A stretch of 64,000 nt of DNA from Petrimonas sulfuriphila (lineage in GTDB: Bacteria; Bacteroidota; Bacteroidia; Bacteroidales; Dysgonomonadaceae), in NCBI RefSeq assembly GCF_051201015.1, contig NZ_JBPEHI010000017.1, one strand, 5' to 3'. Shown here in pieces: positions 18,596 through 27,230 of this stretch. The notes beneath the pieces were generated by a model. The model ran no database searches, was not told the origin of the DNA, and saw only the letters and a program-made list of their open reading frames with translations. Made by a program: the position numbers and the translations under genes. Numbering within the stretch: the first letter of the stretch is position 1; each line of letters opens with the position of its first letter.

Positions 18596-19383
18596 CCCTC
18601 CCCGCGTTGCCGCATGGCTTCAAACGTGAGCACGGCAGTGGAGACCGAGACATTCAGCGAATCAATTTTTCCCCGCATCGGGATTTTGATTCGCTTTGTT
18701 GCATTTTTGAGCCAGAAGCCGGTCAGGCCTTCAGCTTCCGTGCCCATCACAATCGCAGACGGCATACAGAAATCAATGTCCTGGTAGAACTCGGCAGCCT
18801 GCAATTCGGCGGCATAGGATGAGATGTTGTTGGCTTTCAGCCACGCTGCCGCATCGGCTGATGAGCAAACGGCCGTTTGCACCGTAAAAATTCCGCCAAC
18901 ACTGGAACGAACCACATTGGGATTGTATAAGTCGGTCTGCGGGTCACACACAACCACAGCATCCACGGCTGCCGCATCGGCAGTACGCAGAATCGCCCCC
19001 AGATTTCCAGGTTTCTCCACTGCCTCCAAAACAATTACAAACGGATTTGCAGAGAGTTTTATGTATTCAAGTTTATGTAGCTTGGGTTTTGCAATCGCCA
19101 CAACGCCGTCAGAGTTTTCCCGGTAGGCAATCTTGCCAAAAACCTCCGGTGAAATATCCAAAACATTTTTCTCCTCCATGCTGTCTAAAACACCGGGATA
19201 CTTGGTTTTTTCAAACATTTCCCAACAAACGTATACCGATTCAACGATATAATCGCTTTGTAAAGCCAGTGACAACTCCCGGGCACCCTCAATTACAAAA
19301 AGCTGCTGCTCTTTGCGTTCCCTGCTTTTTGCAAGTTTTACAATGTTTTTTACCGACGGATTTTGAAGGCTTGTAATAAGCAT
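18592..19383 (-). CDS. SpoU/TrmH-family RNA 2'-O-methyltransferase
   Basis: A 263-residue SPOUT enzyme that would methylate ribose 2'-OH groups of rRNA or tRNA using S-adenosylmethionine. The N-terminal substrate-binding part (FVIEGAREL) is followed by the SpoU domain with motif 1 (EKPGNLGAILRTADAAAVDAV), motif 2 (IVMGTEAEGL) and motif 3 (IPMRGKIDSLNVSVSTAV), where the cofactor knot forms. It most resembles the RlmB/TsnR-like group, but the target nucleotide cannot be told. It starts 9 bases after the thioredoxin gene ends, so the two are probably co-transcribed. Confidence 0.88.
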   Translation of the reverse strand: MLITSLQNPSVKNIVKLAKSRERKEQQLFVIEGARELSLALQSDYIVESVYVCWEMFEKTKYPGVLDSMEEKNVLDISPEVFGKIAYRENSDGVVAIAKPKLHKLEYIKLSANPFVIVLEAVEKPGNLGAILRTADAAAVDAVVVCDPQTDLYNPNVVRSSVGGIFTVQTAVCSSADAAAWLKANNISSYAAELQAAEFYQDIDFCMPSAIVMGTEAEGLTGFWLKNATKRIKIPMRGKIDSLNVSVSTAVLTFEAMRQRGEG

Positions 19384-19392
19384 ATAACTTTA

Positions 19393-19845
19393 TTATTTTC
19401 CCTCTTCCTTGTTCAGAAGAAGAGTATCGACAGCTTTTTTAAGCTGGCTCTTGGGTGCTGCACCCAATACCCCTTGCGGTGTTCCGGTCATAGGAACATA
19501 AAGTATTGTGGGGATACTCTGAATACCAAATGCGCGGGCAAGTTCAGTTTCTTCATCTACATTCACCTTATAAACATAGATCTCCTCTCCATATTCGGCG
19601 GCAAGTTCTTCTAAAACAGGAGCAATTTGCCGGCAAGGGCCGCACCACGCGGCCCAGAAATCGATAATGGCAGGCTTGTCTCCTTTATACTTCCATTCCT
19701 TTTCGTTGTTGTAGTCAAAAACCTTTTCCGTAAAACTCGTCGTGTTCAACGCGATGGGTTTCACTGTTTTTTTAACCTGTGGTTCTGCTGCCCATGCGGA
19801 AAGAACCAATGCAAAAACCGCCACTATTACCGTTAATTTTCTCAT
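19393..19845 (-). CDS. exported thioredoxin
   Basis: A 150-residue thioredoxin-fold protein with a signal peptide (1-19, ending AWA), so it acts in the periplasm. The redox motif is WCGPC in FWAAWCGPCRQIAPV, and the cis-proline is in QSIPTILYVP. Such exported thioredoxins reduce or isomerise disulfides, or support cytochrome maturation. It is the first gene of a two-gene unit with the methyltransferase. Confidence 0.9.
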   Translation of the reverse strand: MRKLTVIVAVFALVLSAWAAEPQVKKTVKPIALNTTSFTEKVFDYNNEKEWKYKGDKPAIIDFWAAWCGPCRQIAPVLEELAAEYGEEIYVYKVNVDEETELARAFGIQSIPTILYVPMTGTPQGVLGAAPKSQLKKAVDTLLLNKEEGK

Positions 19846-19944
19846 TTTTATTGATTGTATATACCTGTGATTTATAAAATGTTTCCTATAAACGCCTTCA
19901 TACGGACAAAAGTTTATCGAAAACGTTTAATCTGTCCCTGAAGT

Positions 19945-20448
19945 TTAAAACTCCATTCGATCTTTATACGATATGCTTCCCGGGCGCATGATCCCGAATT
20001 CTTTCGCGCCCACACTATCCATCCTTAATTTCCAGATCTTCACGTTATTTACCGCCGGGACTGAATAGGTAAACTTTTTATCGACATACTGTCGCATAAT
20101 GATATGGAGTGCTTTTTCTTTTTCGGCAAAATCATCCTCGAATTCTACCTCACCTTCGCAGATAACACTTCCCGCCTTCATCCGGTAACTACATGCCACA
20201 TCGGGATGCTGGCGGATAAGTTCGGGGTCGGAGCAGAAGGTGACACAAATCCGCGGATTTTTCTCCATAGTACGGATGGAACGACCCTCCTGTGCAGAAT
20301 GCAGGTAGATAACGCCATCTTCATAACCGAAATTCATCGGCAACACATACGGACGTCCTTCTTCGTCTGCCATACCTACAAAACATACCTTGCACGAACG
20401 GATAACGGTTTCAATACGTTCCCGCTCTTCTATTGAAAATGTTTTCAT
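19945..20448 (-). CDS. pyridoxamine 5'-phosphate oxidase-family flavoprotein (NimA-like)
   Basis: A 167-residue split-barrel protein of the PPOX-like superfamily that binds FMN or F420-like cofactors. It matches the NimA/pyridoxamine-oxidase-related group: CFVGMADEEGRPYVLPMNFGYEDGVIYLHSAQEGRS, then RICVTFCSD and a C-terminal KIWKLRMDSVGAKEFG. Members reduce nitro compounds or have unknown substrates; resistance to nitroimidazoles should not be assumed. It begins 6 bases after the GH43 stop and ends the LytTR-GH43-PPOX unit. Confidence 0.85.
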   Translation of the reverse strand: MKTFSIEERERIETVIRSCKVCFVGMADEEGRPYVLPMNFGYEDGVIYLHSAQEGRSIRTMEKNPRICVTFCSDPELIRQHPDVACSYRMKAGSVICEGEVEFEDDFAEKEKALHIIMRQYVDKKFTYSVPAVNNVKIWKLRMDSVGAKEFGIMRPGSISYKDRMEF

Positions 20449-20454
20449 GCTCTT

Positions 20455-21600
20455 TCACAATTCTTTCTCAGAAGTAGAGGGCCCGTCTACACTAAGGACA
20501 CCCTTTTCATCCATTTTTAATTCATCGATAAAAACAACACGCTCTTCTCCCGTTTTACGGGTTCGTCCATGATAAACGGTATACATCTTCTCACTACCTT
20601 TCAAACGAAACATCATGTTATGCCCGGTTCCGGTTACATTGCCGCCACCGTCCCTGTTTTTTTCAAGTATCGGGTTATTTCCGGCTTTTACAAACGGACC
20701 CAGGGGATTGTCGGAAACGGCATATCCCACAGCATAATTTTGCCCACCAAAAAAGTTGGCAGAGTACATCATGTAGATTTTTCCACCGTGCTCAAAAGCG
20801 AACGAGCCTTCTGTCCAACGCCGGTTTACCTCACCATTCGTAACAGAACGGCTTTCCCATTCCGTTTGCAGGTCACTCATTTTAGAAGGTGGCTGCAAAA
20901 GCAAGACCGGTTCACCGATTACGGATGTGAAGTCGTTGGATATCTCCACGCCATACACCCAACTTTCTTCAATTTCATCAAACAGGTTTTGTGAGCGTGC
21001 CCATTCCGCCACTTCACTTTCGACGGGGTTTTTGTAACAGCAACGTGAATAGTAAAGGTATGTTTTTCCCTTATGCTTCAAGATATTGGCATCGATAATG
21101 GGATAACCGGGATCGAAAAGCGGCTTATCGGACAGCTCCTTGAACGGCCCTATCGGTTTATCGGCTACTGCCACCCCAATACGGAAATTCTCCGACTCAT
21201 TTGTGGGATTTACCTTCCAGTCAGCGCTGAAAAACATGTAGTATTTGCCGTCTATTTCATACACCTCAGGCGCCCAATAATTTTTCAAAGTCCACGACTC
21301 TGGAGTGTCTCCCGAATAAACTTGTCCTTCGTACTGCCAATCCGCCAAATTGTTAGAACTGTACGCGCCAAAACCTTTTTCCACCCCACCCGTTCCGTAC
21401 ATATAATATTTTCCGTCGGAAGCCGAAAGAATAAATGGATCGCCAAGAGCAACCGGCAATGGATTAGTATACCTGACTGGCCCTGATGACTTATTGCCCG
21501 GTGCAATACATCCGGGAAAAATAAGAAGAAATAAAATGACCGTCAGCAAATTTTGAAGAATCGTTTTAACCTGAAATTGTTTATGCATATTTTTCGACAT
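20455..21600 (-). CDS. GH43 family glycoside hydrolase lipoprotein
   Basis: A 381-residue five-bladed-propeller glycosidase of family 43 (arabinofuranosidase/xylosidase/arabinanase clan). The lipobox is FPGC with lipid Cys31. The three catalytic acids are visible: Asp54 in ALGDPFIL (base), Asp170 in IIDANIL (pKa modulator) and Glu264 in RWTEGSFAF (acid). All are intact, so activity is expected on a pentose- or galactose-containing glycan. The first ATG overlaps the upstream LytTR gene by 20 bases; another ATG four codons in also works. The overlap suggests translational coupling to the regulator. Confidence 0.88.
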   Translation of the reverse strand: MSKNMHKQFQVKTILQNLLTVILFLLIFPGCIAPGNKSSGPVRYTNPLPVALGDPFILSASDGKYYMYGTGGVEKGFGAYSSNNLADWQYEGQVYSGDTPESWTLKNYWAPEVYEIDGKYYMFFSADWKVNPTNESENFRIGVAVADKPIGPFKELSDKPLFDPGYPIIDANILKHKGKTYLYYSRCCYKNPVESEVAEWARSQNLFDEIEESWVYGVEISNDFTSVIGEPVLLLQPPSKMSDLQTEWESRSVTNGEVNRRWTEGSFAFEHGGKIYMMYSANFFGGQNYAVGYAVSDNPLGPFVKAGNNPILEKNRDGGGNVTGTGHNMMFRLKGSEKMYTVYHGRTRKTGEERVVFIDELKMDEKGVLSVDGPSTSEKEL

Positions 21601-22477
21601 CCATTCTTTTTTTTAATTCTATCGCTTTCTCTCCCGACACGAACACCGAGGGTAATTTAGGATGCAGCTGGAGTTTGTAGCCGGCGGCGTTACTCTCAAC
21701 CCAGGTAATTTTATTTTTATTTATAATAAACTCATCACGGCACCGGAAAAGTTGCTCGAAATGCGTATTTTCTGCTTCAAACTCCTCCAACGTAGCATTT
21801 ATTGTTAGCTCTTCCACGCTTCCGTTATTGGAAACATTGACCACTAGATAATCCCCTTTTGATTCTGCCGAAATAAACGTATTGATATCAATAGGTTTAA
21901 TAAATCGTTGCAGGTTGATAAATTGAGGATCTGCCTCAGCAGGCGTTTCTTTTTTATCCAGCATTAAACTGATGTTCATTGCCGTCGCCTTCCGCAAGCG
22001 TTTTTTCATAAAATAAATATGCCGGATTAATTGCGCTGTCAGACACGGAAAGAAACCCACCGATACCACTACCCACAACATCCCCAGATAACCGTGTATA
22101 TTTGGCGGGAAAACACCTCTGATATAATTGATCAACCAAATTGTTGAGGCAATGGTCATCATCTGATAAACACACATGAATAGTTCCTTACCTACTATCC
22201 ATCTTTCGTTTGAAAAAAAACGCGGGAAGAATTTGAGCCAGACAAAATTGATCAGCATAGTGACGTAAGAACCTCCTGCATATAACGCTGCCGTGAGAAA
22301 CGGATTATCCAGAATGTTCCTGTCTCCTAAATTAAAAGGCTGTAAAAAACTCAATACTAAAAAAACACCTGCAGCAATCACAGTACAGGTAGCGATGTAA
22401 ACTTTAAAATTCGCATATCCCGGGTGAGGACGGCAAAATACAACTAAGATCCGACTCATAGAAACAGAAAAAATCAA
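21581..22477 (-). CDS. membrane-anchored LytTR DNA-binding regulator
   Basis: A 298-residue protein with four predicted transmembrane helices (about 27-50, 58-85, 98-122, 128-150), a linker, and a C-terminal LytTR domain (about 195-295). The latter contains FISAESKGDYLVV, a LEEFEAENTHFEQLFRCRDEFIINKNKI-type segment and SGEKAIELKKRM. It lacks a histidine-kinase or receiver domain. It would bind direct-repeat DNA and respond to a membrane signal. The ATG at 22459 (residue 7) is also plausible. It is the first gene of the unit with GH43 and PPOX. Confidence 0.82.
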   Translation of the reverse strand: MIFSVSMSRILVVFCRPHPGYANFKVYIATCTVIAAGVFLVLSFLQPFNLGDRNILDNPFLTAALYAGGSYVTMLINFVWLKFFPRFFSNERWIVGKELFMCVYQMMTIASTIWLINYIRGVFPPNIHGYLGMLWVVVSVGFFPCLTAQLIRHIYFMKKRLRKATAMNISLMLDKKETPAEADPQFINLQRFIKPIDINTFISAESKGDYLVVNVSNNGSVEELTINATLEEFEAENTHFEQLFRCRDEFIINKNKITWVESNAAGYKLQLHPKLPSVFVSGEKAIELKKRMDVEKYA

Positions 22478-22592
22478 TATTCAAGTTGTAAATATAATGA
22501 AAAAAAACAGCTCTCTCCCTTTTCACCCTGAAATTTTATTCCTCACTGAAGAAATCTGCCCAAACTTCTTAAGACAGGCGACAAATAATAAT

Positions 22593-22626
22593 AAAAGGGG
22601 AAAAACCGGCCGGCCTTTCCCCTTTT
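22593..22626 (-). terminator. intrinsic terminator after rplT
   Basis: Inverted repeat AAAAGGGGAAA (22593-22603) and TTTCCCCTTTT (22616-22626) around a GC-rich loop, ending in a T-rich stretch on the minus strand. It closes the thrS-infC-rpmI-rplT cluster. Confidence 0.7.
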
Positions 22627-22648
22627 GTTATGTTATCTCAGAGAGGTT

Positions 22649-22993
22649 TTATTTCACCTTATCCACGATGGCCTTGAACGCTTCGGGATGATTCATCGCC
22701 AAATCGGCGAGCACTTTACGGTTGATATCTATTTCATTTTTGTGCAATGCTCCCATCAGACGGGAATAGGACATGCCATACTGACGTGCGGCGGCATTGA
22801 TACGTTGAATCCAAAGTGCGCGGAAGTTACGCTTTTTATTCTTACGGTCACGATAGGCATAGGTCAACCCCTTTTCCCACGTGTTCTTGGCTACGGTCCA
22901 CACATTTTTGCGTGCGCCGATATACCCTCTTGTTAATTTCAGAACTTTTTTTCTGCGGTTGCGTGATGCAACATGATTGACTGATCTTGGCAT
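22649..22993 (-). CDS. rplT: 50S ribosomal protein L20
   Basis: A 114-residue protein matching bL20 over its full length: basic N-terminal extension (MPRSVNHVASRNRRKKVLKLTRGY), then RDRKNKKRNFRALWIQRINAAAR and a C-terminal globular part. It binds 23S rRNA early in 50S assembly. In other bacteria L20 represses its own operon by binding an mRNA structure. It is the last gene of the thrS-infC-rpmI-rplT cluster, 95 bases after rpmI. Confidence 0.97.
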   Translation of the reverse strand: MPRSVNHVASRNRRKKVLKLTRGYIGARKNVWTVAKNTWEKGLTYAYRDRKNKKRNFRALWIQRINAAARQYGMSYSRLMGALHKNEIDINRKVLADLAMNHPEAFKAIVDKVK

Positions 22994-23088
22994 AATGTTA
23001 CTTGTTTTTGAATGTCAGCGTTCCCCCGGGAGGGAATCTTTGGTGCATACATCCGGTTAATAAATCGTTACGTTGGAAAGCTTCGGGC

Positions 23089-23286
23089 TTATTTCAATCC
23101 CAATAAGTGTTTTACGCTGTTCTCATCTACTTTGTGAACAAGTCCAGTCTGCGTAAGATTTCTCTTTTGCTTTTTGGTCTTTTTCGTTAAGATGTGACTT
23201 TTGTACGCATGCTTTCTCTTGATTTTTCCTGTTCCGGTAAGGGCGAACCTCTTTTTGGCACCGGAATTAGTCTTCATTTTTGGCAT
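23089..23286 (-). CDS. rpmI: 50S ribosomal protein L35
   Basis: A 65-residue basic protein, full-length bL35 (MPKMKTNSGAKKRFALTGTG, then KSHILTKKTKKQKR). It sits in its conserved place between infC and rplT. A separate promoter and a structured leader precede it. Confidence 0.97.
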   Translation of the reverse strand: MPKMKTNSGAKKRFALTGTGKIKRKHAYKSHILTKKTKKQKRNLTQTGLVHKVDENSVKHLLGLK

Positions 23287-23325
23287 TTTGCTCTTGTTTT
23301 TTGTAAATTATTTAGTTTAGATAAT

Positions 23326-23373
23326 CAACCCGATATTGCTCTTCCCCAAGGGGTCTCGCAATATCGCCGGTTG
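23326..23373 (-). ncRNA. structured mRNA leader of rpmI-rplT (candidate autoregulatory element)
   Basis: On the minus strand the RNA folds as stem CAACC/GGUUG (5 bp), a two-G bulge, stem CGAUAUUGC/GCAAUAUCG (9 bp), a symmetric internal loop GAGA opposite AAGA (consecutive G-A mismatches), and an apical CCCC-UU-GGGG. No U-run follows, so it is not a terminator. It lies about 40 bases before the rpmI start and downstream of a -7 box at 23419-23426. A small hairpin (AGGCT, loop GAGGA, AGCCT; 23386-23400) precedes it. Position and form suggest an L20-type leader by analogy with other phyla; binding is inference. Confidence 0.55.
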
Positions 23374-23418
23374 ATGTTTATGTTGAGGCTTCCTCAGCCT
23401 TTTTCATCAAAAAGTGTG

Positions 23419-23426
23419 CAAAGATA
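23419..23426 (-). promoter_or_regulatory. -7 box TATCTTTG, rpmI-rplT
   Basis: Exact TAnnTTTG on the minus strand between infC and rpmI. It would start a leader of about 125 bases and allow L35/L20 expression independent of thrS-infC. Confidence 0.5.
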
Positions 23427-23472
23427 CAACATGTTTTTGAAAAATCGATGCGACTTTTCTTTTTTTATACTT

Positions 23473-24033
23473 TTATTCCGAAGGTTGTTCTTTTTTAGCA
23501 GATCCCTGCTTCTTGGGTGTCAGCATTATTATCATGCGTTTTCCTTCGAGCACCGGTAGCTGTTCTACACGGGCATAGTCCTCCAGATCGTTAGCAAAAC
23601 GAAGCAGCAACACTTCTCCCTGCTCCTTGAACAGAATGGAGCGTCCTTTAAAAAATACGTAAGCCTTCACTTTAGCTCCTTCTTCGAGGAAACTTTTGGC
23701 GTGTTTCAGTTTAAAGTTGTAATCGTGATCATCGGTCTGTGGGCCGAAACGAATCTCCTTGACCACGATTTTAACCGCTTTTGCTTTTTGCTCTTTTTGT
23801 TTTTTCTTTTGCTGGTACAGAAATTTCTGATAATCAGTTATCCGGCAAACAGGCGGAACGGCAGTTGGCGAAATTTCCACAAGATCCAATTCTTTCTCTT
23901 CGGCAATCCGCAAGGCTTCTCTGGTGGGGTATATCCCCTGTTCTACATTATCGCCTACAAGGCGGACTTCGGGCACACGGATACGTTCGTTGATCCGATG
24001 TTGATCTTTTGTGTCTCTAAAGTTATTCCTCAT
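23473..24033 (-). CDS. infC: translation initiation factor IF-3
   Basis: A 186-residue IF-3 that binds the 30S subunit, blocks premature 50S joining and checks start codons. The N-terminal domain (about 12-85: RINERIRVPEVRLVGDNVEQGIYPTREAL), a basic linker rich in K and Q, and the C-terminal domain (KEIRFGPQTDDHDYNFKLKHAKSFLEEG) are complete. A short polar tail (KKQGSAKKEQPSE) exceeds the usual end. It follows thrS by 60 bases. Confidence 0.97.
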   Translation of the reverse strand: MRNNFRDTKDQHRINERIRVPEVRLVGDNVEQGIYPTREALRIAEEKELDLVEISPTAVPPVCRITDYQKFLYQQKKKQKEQKAKAVKIVVKEIRFGPQTDDHDYNFKLKHAKSFLEEGAKVKAYVFFKGRSILFKEQGEVLLLRFANDLEDYARVEQLPVLEGKRMIIMLTPKKQGSAKKEQPSE

Positions 24034-24093
24034 TCGGATAGTATTATTCCTTTCTTTATAAATGTTAGTACTTTTTAGATTGTCGAAAATGAA

Positions 24094-26046
24094 TTAAATA
24101 TTTACCTGTGGATTCATCATTTCATCCACCTCCTGTTTTATTCTGTGTGCAAAAGTAGTTAATTTTTCTGAACCTTGATCAATTCCGCCTTGTTTTCTTA
24201 CCGAAACTTCTTCATTTTCTGCCTCTTTCTCACCCACAATCAATAGATATGGGGTGCGTCTAAGCTCGTTGTCCCGGATTTTCCTGCCCACTTTTTCATT
24301 CCGGTCATCCACTTCAGCACGGATATCCTGCATCTTTAATGTTCGAGCGACAGAATAGGCGTAATCGTTAAATTTCTCGCTCACAGGAAGGATTACCACT
24401 TGAGTCGGCGTCAACCACAGTGGGAACTTTCCGGCAGTATGCTCAATAAGTACAGCCACAAAACGCTCCATGGAACCAAACGGCGCACGGTGAATCATTA
24501 CCGGGCGATGTTTCTGGTTATCCGCTCCGGTATATTCCAGTTCAAACCTGTCTGGCAGGTTATAATCCACCTGAATGGTTCCTAATTGCCAGCGCCGGCC
24601 AAGGGCATCTTTCACCATAAAATCGAGTTTTGGCCCATAGAAGGCAGCCTCTCCGAGCTCCACCCGCGCTTTCATTCCTTTTTCTTCACAAGCTTCCAGG
24701 ATAGCGCGTTCCGCTTTATCCCAATTCTCGTCTGTGCCAATATATTTTTCTTTGTTTTCGGGATCCCGCAAGGAGATCTGAGCTTCAAAATCCTTGAAAT
24801 CCAACGCCTTGAAGATAATGAAAATAATGTCCATCACTTTCAGGAATTCGTCTTTTACCTGTTCGGGCATACAGAAAATGTGCGCGTCATCCTGTGTAAA
24901 GCCTCGAACCCGTGTGAGCCCGTGTAATTCACCGCTTTGCTCGTAGCGATACACCGTGCCGAATTCAGCAAGGCGAAGCGGTAAATCTTTGTAAGAACGC
25001 GGGAAAGCCTTGTATATCTCACAGTGATGCGGACAGTTCATCGGTTTTAGCAGAAACTCCTCATCTTCTTCGGGGGTACGAATGGGTTGAAACGAATCCT
25101 TACCGTATTTGGCATAGTGCCCCGATGTCACGTAGAGCTGTTTTCCCCCGATATGAGGCGTGATAACCTGTTCGTATTCGAATTGTTGTTGAATTTTTTT
25201 TAGAAATTCTTCCAGTTTCAACCGGAGTTGAGTTCCTTTGGGAAGCCATAACGGCAGTCCAGCTCCGACAACTTGAGAGAAGGTGAAAAGTTCAAGTTCT
25301 TTTCCGATTTTACGGTGATCACGTTTTTTAGCCTCTTCAATCATCTCAAGATACTCGTCCAGCATCTTTTTTTTCGGGAAAGTGATTCCGTACAGACGCG
25401 TCAGTTGCGGGCGCTTTTCATCGCCACGCCAATATGCTCCTGCTACGCTCAACACTTTTACTGACTTTATGTACGAGGTATTGGGTAAATGCGGGCCACG
25501 ACATAAATCGGTAAAATCCCCCTGAGTATATGTGGTTATGGTTCCGTCTTCCAGTTCACTGATAAGTTCCACTTTGTAGTTCTCATTGCGGTCGGAGAAC
25601 ATTTTAATGGCATCAGCTTTCGATATATTTTTTCGCCTGATCTCTTCCTTGGCCGCGATAAGTTCCATCATTTTCTTTTCGATAGCGGGAAAATCAGATT
25701 CTTTAATGGATACGCCCTCTCCCGGATCAACATCGTAATAAAATCCGTTTTCGATGGCCGGCCCGATGCCGAATTTAATGCCTGGATAAAGTGCCTGCAG
25801 CGCTTCTGCCATCAAGTGCGCCGACGAGTGCCAATAAGCATGTTTACCTTCGGTATCCTCCCACTTGAGCAATTGAATGGCAGCATCTTCACTGATGGGT
25901 CGGGTTAGATCCCACGTTTCACCGTTTACGCTTGCCGCCAGGACTTCTTGGGCCAGTCGTGAACTAATACTCTCTGCAATTTGTAATCCTGTAATTCCTT
26001 CTTCGTATTCCCGAACCGAATTATCGGGAAATGTAATTTTTATCAT
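24094..26046 (-). CDS. thrS: threonyl-tRNA synthetase
   Basis: A 650-residue class II synthetase charging tRNA-Thr. TGS domain 1-62 (MIKITFPDNSVREYEEG), editing domain with HSSAHLMAEAL and CRGPH, catalytic core with the zinc ligand Cys in MNCPHHCEIYKAF and motif 3 HRAPFGSMERF, and a C-terminal anticodon-binding domain. The frame opens eight codons earlier, but the -7 box at 26087-26094 leaves little room for that start and the family begins with MIKITFP. First gene of the thrS-infC-rpmI-rplT set. Confidence 0.97.
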   Translation of the reverse strand: MIKITFPDNSVREYEEGITGLQIAESISSRLAQEVLAASVNGETWDLTRPISEDAAIQLLKWEDTEGKHAYWHSSAHLMAEALQALYPGIKFGIGPAIENGFYYDVDPGEGVSIKESDFPAIEKKMMELIAAKEEIRRKNISKADAIKMFSDRNENYKVELISELEDGTITTYTQGDFTDLCRGPHLPNTSYIKSVKVLSVAGAYWRGDEKRPQLTRLYGITFPKKKMLDEYLEMIEEAKKRDHRKIGKELELFTFSQVVGAGLPLWLPKGTQLRLKLEEFLKKIQQQFEYEQVITPHIGGKQLYVTSGHYAKYGKDSFQPIRTPEEDEEFLLKPMNCPHHCEIYKAFPRSYKDLPLRLAEFGTVYRYEQSGELHGLTRVRGFTQDDAHIFCMPEQVKDEFLKVMDIIFIIFKALDFKDFEAQISLRDPENKEKYIGTDENWDKAERAILEACEEKGMKARVELGEAAFYGPKLDFMVKDALGRRWQLGTIQVDYNLPDRFELEYTGADNQKHRPVMIHRAPFGSMERFVAVLIEHTAGKFPLWLTPTQVVILPVSEKFNDYAYSVARTLKMQDIRAEVDDRNEKVGRKIRDNELRRTPYLLIVGEKEAENEEVSVRKQGGIDQGSEKLTTFAHRIKQEVDEMMNPQVNI

Positions 26047-26086
26047 AGCGTGTATATCGTTTTCTTCCAATTTTTTTTTCGAACTG

Positions 26087-26094
26087 CAAATGTA
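26087..26094 (-). promoter_or_regulatory. -7 box TACATTTG, thrS
   Basis: Exact TAnnTTTG on the minus strand, about 40 bases upstream of the chosen thrS start. No clear -33 element. Confidence 0.45.
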
Positions 26095-26128
26095 ATGATT
26101 TTGTGGATTATAGCGTACTTATTTTTTT

Positions 26129-27190
26129 TTATTTTACGCTTATCGTTCGCCTTTCCTCACTGCTTCGAAATGACAACTCAATAATCCTCATTACGTTGCG
26201 GGCCTCCTCGGGTTTTACGGCAATCGCTGCTTTTCCCCAAATAGCATCGCGAAGATTCATGAAATACTCCCGGTAATCACCGTGCTCACTTTCTAGTTTT
26301 CCCTGAATTTTAATGCCTTTGTATTCCGCATTCACCGTACCCCAGATTTCCTCAGGTTCGCGTCCCCAGTTTTTTCCTTCGGGAATAGCTCCCCCGTCGA
26401 GGGTTGCCTCCTGCACATCCAATCCGTATTTCACAAACGAACCGTTCGTCCCGTGGATCATGTATGTCGGCCCCGGAATTTTACAAAGCATCCCCGATTT
26501 CAACGTAGCGGTAAAAGCAGGATAATGCAACCTCACGTCAAAATGATCATCGGCTTTTGCCCAGGGGCGTTGCGAATTTATTTCAGCAGTAACTGCCTCG
26601 GGCATCCCGAAAAACCAAAGAGCCTGATCGATAAGGTGTGCGCCCAAGTCGTAAAAAATTCCCGACCCGGGAAGTGGTTTTTCCCTCCAAGCTCCGAAAG
26701 GACGGGGCTCCGGGCGATAACGGTCGAAGTGTGACGCGTAATCGCGCACTTCACCCAGTAATCCGCTGTCGAGCAATTTCCTTACCGTTTTGGTGTCGCT
26801 GGTAAAACGGCGATTGTGATAGACGGTTAGCACCTTGCCCTGTTTTTTCGCCAACTCGATTAATTCGTCGGCTTCGGCGACCGTCACGGTAAACGGCTTT
26901 TCCACCAGGACATGCTTACCCACAAGCAAAGCCGCCTTTGCCCAACGGAAATGGTCGGTATTGGGCGATGTCACGATAGCCAAATCGATATCGGGATCAT
27001 CGATAATATCCTGCCCATCAGGAACAATAACCGTTGATGGATACCTCTTGTTGATCATACTGATACTGTCGGGCTTACGTGTACTGATTTTGGTGAGTTC
27101 GTAACCGTCCACTACATCTACAAACGGTGCGTGGAAAACTCTTCCGGATAGTCCGTATCCGATAATGCCTGTGCGAATGATAGTTGTCAT
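26129..27190 (-). CDS. Gfo/Idh/MocA-family NAD(P)-dependent oxidoreductase (cytoplasmic)
   Basis: A 353-residue sugar-type dehydrogenase. The N-terminal Rossmann fold has GIIGYGLSGRVFHAPF, then IVTSPNTDHFRWAKAAL and the conserved EKPFTV lysine motif. The C-terminal domain has FYDLGAHLIDQALWFFG. The HAPF pattern is typical of the YdgJ/scyllo-inositol-dehydrogenase-like subgroup, so an inositol or similar polyol substrate is possible but unproven. No signal peptide, unlike the two relatives at 53-57 kb. The frame opens ten codons upstream, but a -7 box at 27218-27225 supports the ATG at 27190. Confidence 0.88.
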   Translation of the reverse strand: MTTIIRTGIIGYGLSGRVFHAPFVDVVDGYELTKISTRKPDSISMINKRYPSTVIVPDGQDIIDDPDIDLAIVTSPNTDHFRWAKAALLVGKHVLVEKPFTVTVAEADELIELAKKQGKVLTVYHNRRFTSDTKTVRKLLDSGLLGEVRDYASHFDRYRPEPRPFGAWREKPLPGSGIFYDLGAHLIDQALWFFGMPEAVTAEINSQRPWAKADDHFDVRLHYPAFTATLKSGMLCKIPGPTYMIHGTNGSFVKYGLDVQEATLDGGAIPEGKNWGREPEEIWGTVNAEYKGIKIQGKLESEHGDYREYFMNLRDAIWGKAAIAVKPEEARNVMRIIELSFRSSEERRTISVK

Positions 27191-27217
27191 GTTTGTCGGT
27201 TTAAGTCGTTGGTTATT

Positions 27218-27225
27218 CAAAGGTA
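27218..27225 (-). promoter_or_regulatory. -7 box TACCTTTG, oxidoreductase gene
   Basis: Exact TAnnTTTG on the minus strand. It overlaps the first in-frame ATG at 27220 and so decides for the start at 27190. Confidence 0.45.
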
Positions 27226-27230
27226 ATTAA

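Noticed and set aside
19945..20448. Nitroimidazole resistance (nim) gene
   Set aside because: The fold is right but this superfamily is broad; no feature shown here separates true Nim proteins from other PPOX-like flavoproteins.
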